Both the position numbers and the translations under genes were made by a program. Below are positions 39,982 through 47,916 of a stretch of DNA of 47,916 nucleotides, in pieces. Within the stretch, counting starts at the first letter, position 1; the number at the start of each line of letters is the position of its first letter. The notes beneath the pieces are model-generated. The model was not told the origin of the DNA. It made no database searches and saw only the letters and a program-made list of their open reading frames with translations. Source of the stretch: JACQHC01 sp035559715 (GTDB lineage: Bacteria; Gemmatimonadota; Gemmatimonadetes; Gemmatimonadales; GWC2-71-9); the NCBI GenBank assembly GCA_035559715.1, contig DATMAW010000047.1, forward strand, positions 1 to 47,916. Direction: 5' to 3'.

Positions 39982-41046
39982 ATGTCAAACGCTCTCAGCC
40001 GGCGTGAATTCGTTGGCGCCGCGACCGGCGCAGCCGCCGGCGTCGTGCTCACCGGGTCATCCGTTCGCGCGATTGAAGCGCCGGCGGTGATCATCAAACC
40101 CCAGGGGCGCGTCGCCGCAGTGGCGTCTGCCAACGGCCTCCGCGCCGTGCAGAAAGCTGGAGAACTCGTCGCGCAAGGCGTGGACACGCTGGATGCCGCG
40201 GTGGAAGGGGTGAAGATCCAGGAACTTGATCCGGAGGACACGTCGGTCGGCTACGGCGGGCTGCCGAACGAGGAGGGGGTGGTGCAGCTCGATGCGTCCT
40301 GCATGCACGGACCCACTCGGCGCGCGGGGGCCGTGGCATGCCTCGAAGGAATCAAGACACCAAGCGTCGTGGCCAAGTACGTGCTGCTGTACACCAACCA
40401 CATCCTGCTCGTTGGCGAAGGCGCCAAGCGATTCGCGCTCTCCTATGGATTCAAAGAGGAGGACCTGCTCACCGAGCGGTCACGGCAGGCCTGGTTGCGC
40501 TGGCGCGCGAATCGTGGTGCCACCGACGATTGGCTCAACGTCGCGGACGACGAGGAAATGGTCGTGCGCCCCACCGGGACCATCAATTGCAACGTCGTGA
40601 ACGCCAGGGGCGAGGTCTCGTCAGTCACCACCACCAGCGGGCTGGCCTGGAAGATCCCGGGCCGAGTAGGCGACTCGCCCATCATCGGCGCCGGGCAGTA
40701 CACCGACCCAGATGTGGGGGCGGCCGGTTCCACGGGGCGCGGGGAGTCCAATATCAAGGTATGCGGCGCGTTTCTCACGGTCGAGTTCATGCGGCGTGGG
40801 ATGAAGCCGACGGACGCGTGCCTGGAGACCCTGAAGCGGGTGGTGGCCATGACGGAGAAGCGCCTGCTGGACGAACGCGGCCGGCCGACGTTCGACCTCA
40901 ACTTCTACGCAATCAACAGGAACGGCGAGTTCGGCGCGGCGTCCATCTATCCGCGGCGCGACGGGCGCCCGGCCCAGTACGCCGCGTTCGATGGCAAAGA
41001 GGCGCGGCTGTACGACAGCGCGCCGTTGTACGATCGCCGCGCGTGA
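39982..41046 (+). CDS. Tat-exported asparaginase / N4-glycosylasparaginase family Ntn hydrolase
   Basis: 354 residues with GGGGAGG 6 nt before the ATG. The N-terminus has a twin-arginine export signal (SRREFVGAATGAAAGVVLTG). The Ntn-hydrolase nucleophile should be T200, after a Gly, in RPTGTINCNVVNARGEVSSV. The protein would self-cleave there. TTTSGLAWKIPGRVGDSPIIGAGQYTD and GRGESNIKVCGAF are the family's substrate-binding segments. Members include glycosylasparaginase, plant-type L-asparaginase and isoaspartyl dipeptidase. The overall pattern favours the glycosylasparaginase side, which cleaves the GlcNAc-Asn bond. It exports folded to the periplasm. The stop overlaps the next start (GTGA), coupling it to an outer-membrane barrel. 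Confidence 0.94.
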   Translation: MSNALSRREFVGAATGAAAGVVLTGSSVRAIEAPAVIIKPQGRVAAVASANGLRAVQKAGELVAQGVDTLDAAVEGVKIQELDPEDTSVGYGGLPNEEGVVQLDASCMHGPTRRAGAVACLEGIKTPSVVAKYVLLYTNHILLVGEGAKRFALSYGFKEEDLLTERSRQAWLRWRANRGATDDWLNVADDEEMVVRPTGTINCNVVNARGEVSSVTTTSGLAWKIPGRVGDSPIIGAGQYTDPDVGAAGSTGRGESNIKVCGAFLTVEFMRRGMKPTDACLETLKRVVAMTEKRLLDERGRPTFDLNFYAINRNGEFGAASIYPRRDGRPAQYAAFDGKEARLYDSAPLYDRRA

Positions 41047-42233
41047 GAACGGTCGTCGCCGTCACGGGGCTGCTGGCGTGCGCCGCCCTGTCGGCCCGCG
41101 CGCAGGACACCACAACGACCGACATCGCACCCAGCGCCACGTGGACTGACGTCGCGTACCCCAAGGTGTTCTACACCACGCGCGAGGGATTCATCGTAGG
41201 CGGGCACGTGGCGGTGCTGTCCCCACTCTCCTTTTCCGACTTCGATCGCCCGGAACCGTACCGAGCGTCGTTCTCAGCATCCGGAGACGTCACCACACGC
41301 GGCAGCCGCCGGCTCGTGATGGACGCCCGCATGCCATACCTGGTGCCGGGCTGGCGCTTCGCCCTGACGCTCACGGCCGAGCGGCGAGCCCGCGAGAACT
41401 ACTTCGGCGTGGGCAACGCCAGTGTCTTCGACAGGGCGAACGAGACCACAACGCAGCCGGACTTCTACCGCTCGCGCAACACGCGCTACCTGGCGCGGGC
41501 CGAAGTCCAGCGGCGGCTGGCAGGGCCCCTTCGCGCGTTGGCGGGCGTGCATGTCGAGCGATGGCGCCTGGACACGGTGGCGGGAGTGTCTCAGCTCGCG
41601 CTGGACCGCAGCGCCGGGCTCGTGTCGGCCGTGGGCAATGGGACGAGCGATTTCTCGGGACGCCTGGGTCTCGTGTTTGACGCTCGGGATAGCGAAGCCG
41701 CGCCGCGGCGCGGCGCCCTGCTCCAGGTGATCGTGGCGCGCGCGGCCGCCGATCTGGCCGGCGACGTCACGTACACCCGAGGCGTGGCCAGCGCGTCCGG
41801 ATACATCCCCGTGGGCGAGCGATTCGTGCTTGCCGCGCGGATGCTCGGACAGCGCATGTGGGGGAACCCGCCGCTGGGCACGTATTACTCGATAGATGCC
41901 AGCGATCGTCCATTCATGGGTCTCGGCGGGGGCGAGTCTCACCGGGGACTTCCCGAGAATCGGTTGCTTGGACCCGACAAGTTGCTGTTGAACCTGGACG
42001 CGCGCTACGACGTTTTCGCGCTCCCGACGCTCGCACGCGCCACGTTAGTGGGCTTTTTCGACGCAGGGCGCGTATTTGCGAGCGAGGCGTTCGCGCTGAC
42101 CACGCGTGACCTCAAGGCCGGCGGAGGCGCCGGACTCGTGCTCCAATTTGGCCGGGCCGGAGTGCTCGGGGTCACGCTCGGCACCGGGCCTGACGGCGTG
42201 GTGACGCAGGCGCTCTCGAGGTGGACCTACTGA
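41043..42233 (+). CDS. Omp85/BamA-TamA type outer-membrane beta-barrel protein
   Basis: 396 residues from a GTG at 41043 within a GTGA overlap. It has a signal peptide (TVVAVTGLLACAALSARAQ) and then alternating strands throughout, ending in Tyr (SRWTY), with an aromatic C-terminal residue as in outer-membrane barrels. MGLGGGESHRGLPENRLLG contains the (V/I)RGF-like motif of lid loop L6 in the bacterial surface antigen (D15) family, here as HRGL. No POTRA repeats precede the barrel, so it is a short, barrel-only member, unlike BamA. It could export or insert lipids or proteins, or provide a pore for the Ntn hydrolase products. Function unassigned. Confidence 0.88.
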   Translation: MRTVVAVTGLLACAALSARAQDTTTTDIAPSATWTDVAYPKVFYTTREGFIVGGHVAVLSPLSFSDFDRPEPYRASFSASGDVTTRGSRRLVMDARMPYLVPGWRFALTLTAERRARENYFGVGNASVFDRANETTTQPDFYRSRNTRYLARAEVQRRLAGPLRALAGVHVERWRLDTVAGVSQLALDRSAGLVSAVGNGTSDFSGRLGLVFDARDSEAAPRRGALLQVIVARAAADLAGDVTYTRGVASASGYIPVGERFVLAARMLGQRMWGNPPLGTYYSIDASDRPFMGLGGGESHRGLPENRLLGPDKLLLNLDARYDVFALPTLARATLVGFFDAGRVFASEAFALTTRDLKAGGGAGLVLQFGRAGVLGVTLGTGPDGVVTQALSRWTY

Positions 42234-42252
42234 CGGCACCGCCGGTCACTGG

Positions 42253-42450
42253 CTAGGCTGACGTCTCCCGTTCCTCGATCCGGATCCCTCGCTCGCCGAG
42301 TTCCTCCGTATAACGCGCGAACCGCGGTGATGGCCGCGAATAGCCCGTCACTCGCATCATCGCCGAAATCCCGTGTTCGGCGTCACAGTAGTCGAGGAGG
42401 GGGAGGGCGGCGGACCCCTGCAAGCCAGAACCTAACACCAAGAATCGCAC
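42253..42450 (-). pseudogene. Internally deleted saccharopine dehydrogenase-like relic
   Basis: A 65-codon frame from a GTG at 42450. It begins MRFLVLGSGLQGSAAL, the Rossmann start of saccharopine dehydrogenase family proteins. After only about 20 residues it jumps to DAEHGISAMMRVTGYSR, which resembles the C-terminal part of the same family (the AMMRTTGYS-type segment). The roughly 300 residues that normally lie between are absent, in frame. It ends in GERGIRIEERETSA. It may be a translated mini-protein, but the missing NAD-domain body makes enzyme function impossible. Convergent with the barrel gene (19 nt gap). Confidence 0.65.
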
Positions 42451-42624
42451 GGAATTAGCTCAGTCCAACACGGGTGGGAGGCGCGGCGCGAAAGATAGGG
42501 AAGTGACCGCGCAGAGGTAGTGGGCCCTGTGCTTGCGAGCCCCGGTCACCTGGGGCACATTCGATCCCGCCTCGGAGTGCGGAATCCAAACCGAAGCCGA
42601 ACCACTTGCGGGGAACAAGAGCTG

Positions 42625-45600
42625 GTGACAACACGGCGTCTCCTACCGCCTGTCGTAGGCTCCGTGGCCGTTCTGGCAGCCTGTGTGTTCGGCGATCTGT
42701 TGTCGCCTCGGGTCGTTGACAATCTCTCCGTTCAGATCCTCACAGACTCTCTCCTGACCGTTGGCGATACGGTCAAGCTGCTCGCGCGCGCCGTGGCGGG
42801 CGCGGATCCTGTGGCAGGCGTGCGCTTTAGGTTTGCGAGCACGAGGCCATCGGTCGCCTCGGTGGATGATTCGGGACGGGTTGCCGTGCTCGCCCGCGAC
42901 ACGTTCGCGATCCGCGCCACCCTAGCGTCGGGCTCGCTCGCGGGTGAGCCACCCGAGACGACGAAGGTCTTCCGCGGGATCGTCGCCCGGGTGGTGGCCT
43001 CAGCCGACTCCGTGCGGTTCGAAAGCCTCGGGGACACGCTGCGCCTCAGTGCTCAGGGGCAGACGAAACAGGGTGCGACAATTCCGGGCGTCAGAATCAC
43101 ATGGACCAGCTCGTTTTCAGCGGCGGCAACGGTGGACTCGGCCGGGCTCGTCACGGCTGTCGCCAACACTGCGGCACCCGGGCTCCGTGTCATCGCCAGC
43201 GCGGACGGTCGCGTGGACACCGTGCGGGTCAGAGTGCAGCAGGTGTCCCGCTCCATCACGCTCAGTCAGGACACGGTCGTGCTCAGAAACGCTGGCGACA
43301 CCGCGCGCGTCGTTGCGCAGCCAAGGGATGCTCGCGGCAACTTGAATATCCGGTCGCCCACGACGTGGTCTTCCACCAACGTGGGCGTGTTCACCGTGGA
43401 CAGCACGGGGCTGGTGAGGGCCACCGGGGAGGGGATCGCGCTGGTGGTGGCGCGGAGCGACGCCGTAGCGGACACCGGACGCGTGGTCGTGGCGCGCGGG
43501 CTGTTGTCGCTCGACGTGACGCCGGACTCCAGCCTGCTCACGGCGCTGGGTGATCAAGTCGTTCTGGCCGCCACAGCAGTGGACGAGGCCAACAACGCGG
43601 TGTCGTCGCCCGTGATCCTGTGGCGCTCGCTTGAGCCCGGCGTCGCGACCGTGAGTGGCTCGGGCGTCGTGACCGCCGCATCGAACGGCACGGCGCACAT
43701 CGTGGGGTCATCCGGGGGACGCGAGGACACGACGGTCGTGGTGGTGGATCAGGTGCTCGCGGCCGTCGAGATCCGCAGGCCAGCGAGCGACACGACGCTC
43801 ACGAGCCTGGGCGACACGATGCGCGTCGTCGCTGAAGGGCGGGATCGCAACGGGTTCGCCCTCCCACCAGACCGCTGCTGCGCGTTCATCTTCAGCAGCG
43901 ACAACGCCACTGTGGCAAGCGTGGACGCCGGCGGCTTTGTAACGGCACACACCAACGGCTCGGCCACCATCTCGGCCGAGGCTGGCGGTTTCATTGGCAG
44001 CCGGGTCATCAGCGTGGCACAGGAGGTGGCCTCCGTGCAGGTGACGCCCCGGCGGGTGAGTCTGACGCCCGGCCAGCAGGCACAGCTCAACGCCGCCGCG
44101 TTCGACGCCCGCGGCAATCTCATCCCCGGTCGGGGGTTCAACTGGGTGAGCCGCAACACCGGCGTTGCCAACCCGACCAGCAACGGCGCGGACACCGTCA
44201 GCGTTCAGGCGGGTAACGTCAACGACTCCACGCGCGTAGTGGCCTCAACCGGCGGCCGATCCGACAGCGCCGTCGTACGCGTGGGCAACCTCGCCGCGCT
44301 ATGTGTGGGCGGAACGCCCCATCAGGGGACCATCAGTGCGCCAGAGACGTGGACGCGTGCGCAAAGCCCGCACTGCGTGGCCGGCTCGATCCTCCTTCGA
44401 GCCGCCACACTGACCATCGAAGCCGGGGCGACCGTCAAGTTCGCAGCCGGAGCGGAGATTCAGGTCGGTCAATGCTGCACTTCCGGACAATCCGCGCGCA
44501 TTCGCGCGAACGGGACTACGGCGCTCCCGATCACATTCACTGCTCTGGATGCCAACCCTTCACGCGGGCAGTGGGGCGGAATCCGCGCGCATTGGGTGGC
44601 GCCCAACGACAGTCTCATCTTCCGGAATGCCTTGTTCGAGTACGGCGGTGCGGGAAACCTCGCCACGGTCGCGCAGGCCAACACCTGCCAGGGCACGGTG
44701 GTGCTGGAGGCCGTGACCATCCGCGAGAGCCGTAACGACGCCGTGCGGACCAGCTGCTCGTTGACCGTCACCAACTCGGTCATCGAGAACAACTCCGCGA
44801 AGGCCATTGCCGCCGGAGGCGGAACCGCGCGGATCACGGGGTCCCGGCTGCGCAGCAACTACCAGGGCCTGTCGATCGAAGGCACAGCGTCCCTGGCCAC
44901 GCTCGCCGGCACGCGCATCACCAGTAACGCGGATTTCGGGCTGATGGTGACGCCGGGGGCACTCAATGCAATCCAAGACGTTCCGGTAGACAGCTTGATC
45001 GGGAACGGCCGGGACGAAATCCGCGTGAATGGCAGCGGTGATCTCGTGGCGCGGGATCTGGTCGTGGACCGCCGCCTGCCCTGGTTTCTTGACGGCGCTC
45101 GTGTCGGGCTCGGGGCCGGACGGACGCTCACGATAGATCCTGGCACGGCCATCCGGGCGGTCGGCGGGAGCACCATCTGGGTGGGCGCATCGAGCAGCGA
45201 CGGGAGCACGGACATCGGGGGGGGCAGGATCGTGGCGGACGGGAGCATGGGCGAGATCCGCTTCACCTCGGGCAACCCCAACCCGCAGCCGGGCGACTGG
45301 GGCCTTATCTGGATCAAGCGGCTTTCCGACACGACAGTGTTCCGCAACGTGGTACTGGAGTACGGCGGGCCGTGCTGCTTCGGCGGGCACATCCTCGCGG
45401 AGCACACCGGTGCTCCGCTCGTGCTGGATCGCGTCACGAGCCGGCGGAGTCGGCTCCAGGGCGTCCACGTGAGCGGGCCGCTGATCGTGCAAGGGCCGAT
45501 CTACGCGGATTCAAACGCGTCAGACGGATTGGAGGTGAACGTCCCCGGCGTCACGATCGCAGACTCCCGCTTCGTGGGGAACGGGAACCACGGTGTGCGC

Positions 45601-47916
45601 GCAGGAACGGGAGCGACCAATCTGACGATTCGCAACTCGGATCTGTCGAAGAACAGCGGCGACGGCGCCTGGCTAAGCGGGGACAACACGGTGGTCCAGG
45701 GGAGCCTGTTTGCCGAAAACGCGTGCAACGGCCTGAGGATCTCGCCGTCGGGCAACAACCCCGCCAATCCGGTGGTGAGCGGAAACACGATACGAGCCAA
45801 CGGCTGCAACGGTCTGGAGCTCGGCGGTTCGATCGTCCCCCGAGTCGAGAACAACCTGATCGCCGACAACGGCGGAATCGGCGCCGTGGTCCATGACGGC
45901 GGAGCAGTGTTCGGCAACCGCATCCGCGGCAATCAGTATCCCCTCGTGGTCAAGACCGCCGCGCTGGGCGCCCTGGCGAGGCAGAACATTGACAGCCTGC
46001 TGGGCAACCAACGGGACACCCTGTGGATCCAGTGTTGCGGCCAAGTCTCGGCTTCGGACACGCTGCGCACCAGTTCCAAGCTCCCCTGGCGGTTCGACGC
46101 GCCGAGCAACGTCCGTTTCGTGAGTCCCACCGTGTGGAAGCTCGAGCCCGGCGCCACGGTCGTCATGAACGGTGGGGTACTTCAGGTGGACAACGCCACC
46201 ATCCGGGCCGAGGGCGAGGTGGGTAACCCCATCCGGTTCACGAGCGATAACCCCAATCCCGGCGCCTGGAGCTATCTCGATTTCCAGGCGCGCGCCGACA
46301 CCAGCGTGCTGCGGCACGTCGAGTTCCGGTATGGGGGTGGGGGGGGCGGCGGGGCCGGATTCACGCTCCGCGTCGCCGGCGCGCCCAGCAAGCCCGTGGT
46401 CCTCGACAATGTACGGGTAACGCGCAGCTCGTCGGTGGGAATCCAGATTGATGACGAGACCATCATCCCGACTCGCGTCGTGGCCGACTCCAATGCCGGC
46501 GACGGGATGCGCACACTGTGGAGCGGCGCCCTGGTCATCCCGGACGGCGATTTCTCCTACAACGGCGGGCACGGGTTCTTTGCCACGTCCGATCTGAGTG
46601 ACAAGATCCAGATCAACGGCGGCAGATTCTCGGGCAACGGCCAGTCTGGCATCAAGTTGTGCGGCGACAGTACCACGATTCGCAACGCGACTCTCACGAG
46701 GAACTTCTCGTCAGGCCTCGAGGTGCAGGGCGCCAACTGCCCGGGTGGTGTCACACTTCAAGGATTCGTGGTGGACGGCGTGCGCGCCGACTCCAACGGC
46801 AACGGCATCACGTACCTGGCCGGTTCCGGGATGCGCATCCGCAACACTCGCATCGTGGGCAACGCGGGAAGCGGTGTGAACGTGGGATACGGCCTCGAGG
46901 AGTTCACAGCTAACCGCGTTACACTCAACGGCTCGTATCCGATCAGCATTGGCGCCTACGGCCTTCAGGCGCTCGAAGATCAGAACGTGGACAGCATGTT
47001 GGGGAACGCGATCGACCAGATTCTGGTGCAGCAAGACGGGACGATCGCCAGCCGCGACGTCACCATCCGGCGGCAGTTGCCCTGGCGGGTTCAGGCGTTC
47101 GTGACCATCGGAGGCGGGCACACCCTCACCGTTGAGCCTGGTACGACCATTCGGATGGACGGCGGCAGCGCAGGCCTGTGGATCGGCGGCGGTCCCAGCG
47201 GTGGCCAGGGCCAGGGCCGGCTGTTGGCGGAGGGTACGGCAACCGACCCCATCCGCTTCGTGCCCGTCAATACGAGTAACCGCTGGCACGTCCTGGCAAT
47301 CAGCGAGCAGTCGGACACCAGTAAACTGCGGCACGTACGAGTCGAGCACGGCGGAAACTCCGGATGGCCGGGAGCATTGACCATCAGTGACGCGATGGGC
47401 CGACCGGTGATCCTTGACTCGGTTATCGTGCGGCAGTCGGCGGGAGTCGGCATCAGCGCGGGGAACATCATTGCTCAGGGGCCGGTGTACGCGGACAGCA
47501 ACGGTGGCCGCGGCATGGTGCTGTACGGCCGTGATGTCACGCTCCGGGACTCCCGCTTTGTGGGGAACGGTGGCGATGGACTGTGGAGCGCAGCGTCCGC
47601 CCGTAAGCTCACGATCCTTCGTTCTCTGTTCTACCGGAACTTCGGCTTAGGCGCTCAGCTCAACGGCGACAGTACCACGATCGACAGCACCACAATCCGC
47701 CGGAACGGCAGCGGAGTCTCCTTCTGCTGCGACGGCAACAACCCCACGCGACCTTCGCTGCTGCGGAGCGTGGTGGACTCGAACACCGCCGGGGGGGTGA
47801 GCACTGCAGGCTCCACGAACGGAGTCATCCAAAGCAACCAGATCGTCGCCAACGGCGGCGTCGGGTTGACGCACCACAACGGCGGGCTGGTCACCGGCAA
47901 CCGGATCCGCGGCAAC
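42625..47916 (+). CDS. Giant lipoprotein: Ig-like (BIG2) domains followed by tandem beta-helix units (partial)
   Basis: I read this frame codon by codon: 1764 codons without a stop, running off the right edge. It starts at a GTG at 42625 with an export signal ending in VAVLAAC (lipobox, Cys20). Residues 32-555 hold about six Ig-like repeats of roughly 85 residues, with the bacterial BIG2 pattern (LGDTxxLxA, TWSSxxxxVATVDSxGxVTA, DTxxVxV). From about 559 to the edge are right-handed parallel beta-helix stretches (short strands separated by Asn/Gly turns, such as VTIADSRFVGNGNHGVRAG). These are grouped into large units, each opening with a capping LPW and (L/V)(E/D)PGT(T/A)I block and closing with QN(I/V)DSLLGN. 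It is likely surface-anchored and binds or cleaves polysaccharide, but I see no clear catalytic motif. Five adjacent Cys pairs are unusual. Confidence 0.92.
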   Translation, partial: MTTRRLLPPVVGSVAVLAACVFGDLLSPRVVDNLSVQILTDSLLTVGDTVKLLARAVAGADPVAGVRFRFASTRPSVASVDDSGRVAVLARDTFAIRATLASGSLAGEPPETTKVFRGIVARVVASADSVRFESLGDTLRLSAQGQTKQGATIPGVRITWTSSFSAAATVDSAGLVTAVANTAAPGLRVIASADGRVDTVRVRVQQVSRSITLSQDTVVLRNAGDTARVVAQPRDARGNLNIRSPTTWSSTNVGVFTVDSTGLVRATGEGIALVVARSDAVADTGRVVVARGLLSLDVTPDSSLLTALGDQVVLAATAVDEANNAVSSPVILWRSLEPGVATVSGSGVVTAASNGTAHIVGSSGGREDTTVVVVDQVLAAVEIRRPASDTTLTSLGDTMRVVAEGRDRNGFALPPDRCCAFIFSSDNATVASVDAGGFVTAHTNGSATISAEAGGFIGSRVISVAQEVASVQVTPRRVSLTPGQQAQLNAAAFDARGNLIPGRGFNWVSRNTGVANPTSNGADTVSVQAGNVNDSTRVVASTGGRSDSAVVRVGNLAALCVGGTPHQGTISAPETWTRAQSPHCVAGSILLRAATLTIEAGATVKFAAGAEIQVGQCCTSGQSARIRANGTTALPITFTALDANPSRGQWGGIRAHWVAPNDSLIFRNALFEYGGAGNLATVAQANTCQGTVVLEAVTIRESRNDAVRTSCSLTVTNSVIENNSAKAIAAGGGTARITGSRLRSNYQGLSIEGTASLATLAGTRITSNADFGLMVTPGALNAIQDVPVDSLIGNGRDEIRVNGSGDLVARDLVVDRRLPWFLDGARVGLGAGRTLTIDPGTAIRAVGGSTIWVGASSSDGSTDIGGGRIVADGSMGEIRFTSGNPNPQPGDWGLIWIKRLSDTTVFRNVVLEYGGPCCFGGHILAEHTGAPLVLDRVTSRRSRLQGVHVSGPLIVQGPIYADSNASDGLEVNVPGVTIADSRFVGNGNHGVRAGTGATNLTIRNSDLSKNSGDGAWLSGDNTVVQGSLFAENACNGLRISPSGNNPANPVVSGNTIRANGCNGLELGGSIVPRVENNLIADNGGIGAVVHDGGAVFGNRIRGNQYPLVVKTAALGALARQNIDSLLGNQRDTLWIQCCGQVSASDTLRTSSKLPWRFDAPSNVRFVSPTVWKLEPGATVVMNGGVLQVDNATIRAEGEVGNPIRFTSDNPNPGAWSYLDFQARADTSVLRHVEFRYGGGGGGGAGFTLRVAGAPSKPVVLDNVRVTRSSSVGIQIDDETIIPTRVVADSNAGDGMRTLWSGALVIPDGDFSYNGGHGFFATSDLSDKIQINGGRFSGNGQSGIKLCGDSTTIRNATLTRNFSSGLEVQGANCPGGVTLQGFVVDGVRADSNGNGITYLAGSGMRIRNTRIVGNAGSGVNVGYGLEEFTANRVTLNGSYPISIGAYGLQALEDQNVDSMLGNAIDQILVQQDGTIASRDVTIRRQLPWRVQAFVTIGGGHTLTVEPGTTIRMDGGSAGLWIGGGPSGGQGQGRLLAEGTATDPIRFVPVNTSNRWHVLAISEQSDTSKLRHVRVEHGGNSGWPGALTISDAMGRPVILDSVIVRQSAGVGISAGNIIAQGPVYADSNGGRGMVLYGRDVTLRDSRFVGNGGDGLWSAASARKLTILRSLFYRNFGLGAQLNGDSTTIDSTTIRRNGSGVSFCCDGNNPTRPSLLRSVVDSNTAGGVSTAGSTNGVIQSNQIVANGGVGLTHHNGGLVTGNRIRGN
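45034..47916 (+). repeat. Tandem ~1.0-kb super-repeats within the giant lipoprotein gene
   Basis: The Leu-Pro-Trp anchor recurs at 45076, 46081 and 47077, spacings of 1005 and 996 nt (335 and 332 residues). Each unit has the same order: LPW, then EPGT/DPGT, an IRF(T/V) strand, a (L/V)(R/F)(H/N)V...EYGG/RYGG/EHGG turn, beta-helix coils, and a QN(I/V)DS(L/M)LGN close. A shorter related unit starts near 44299. The last copy is cut by the window edge. Confidence 0.85.

Noticed and set aside
42732..47471. Many minus-strand frames opposite the giant lipoprotein
   Set aside because: They are fragments in shifting frames, while one plus-strand frame is open throughout and shows Ig and beta-helix patterns.

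Overview
This window looks like a piece of chromosome from a high-GC, Gram-negative-type bacterium. Lipoprotein and Tat signals, an outer-membrane beta-barrel and tripartite tricarboxylate transporter genes all point to a periplasm and outer membrane. The mix of exported peptidases and amidohydrolases, a PadR regulator, an erythrin-VIT (MbfA-like) protein and long Ig/beta-helix lipoproteins is typical of Gemmatimonadota or a related uncultivated lineage. That assignment is an impression from gene content, not a test. I see no rRNA, tRNA, CRISPR array, phage or IS element.

Layout. 1-6.6 kb: the end of an MFS nucleoside-type symporter (cut by the window edge), a secreted triple-Rid-domain protein, a DUF1080 lipoprotein, a small ORF with an ADP-ribosyltransferase-like N-terminus, an exported amidohydrolase and an exported M20 peptidase. 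6.8-12.1 kb: a tightly coupled four-gene plus-strand operon (M28-like peptidase, signal-anchored membrane protein, sodium:solute symporter, SxxK serine hydrolase). 12.1-19.5 kb, minus strand: a cold-shock protein and ribosomal protein S21, a gamma-glutamyltransferase followed by a tctCBA transporter, a PadR-GNAT pair and a DoxX protein. 19.6-28.6 kb: a large M14 carboxypeptidase, an ECF sigma/anti-sigma/PDZ-protein operon, a SPASM-like radical SAM enzyme, a zinc ribbon, a VTT membrane protein, a decayed FAD-oxidoreductase remnant and the MbfA-like iron protein.

28.6-39.9 kb is a long minus-strand housekeeping run read from high to low coordinates: glycosyltransferase, pncB, argC, argB, argD, short NAGS (argA), then pncA, a class V aminotransferase, serA and leuS. 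Most junctions overlap by 1-7 nt. It covers arginine synthesis to acetylornithine and ornithine, the first serine steps, and two-step nicotinamide salvage. 40.0-42.2 kb is an overlapping pair: a Tat-exported asparaginase-type Ntn hydrolase and an Omp85-type barrel. A saccharopine-dehydrogenase remnant follows.

From 42,625 to the right edge runs one open frame of at least 1764 codons: a lipoprotein with about six Ig-like domains and then beta-helix units, the later ones repeating every ~333 residues.

The most unusual points are: (i) the giant lipoprotein with its super-repeats and five adjacent Cys-Cys pairs; (ii) degenerate 7-bp tandem repeats at three intergenic sites, two arranged as inverted arrays; (iii) two gene relics keeping only a Rossmann start and a 3' end; (iv) an M28 peptidase paralogue without the usual Glu-Glu pair, coupled to a transporter and a serine hydrolase; (v) a triple Rid protein in which only the middle domain keeps both key residues; and (vi) the candidate ART-fold ORF. 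All functions are inferred from sequence reading alone.
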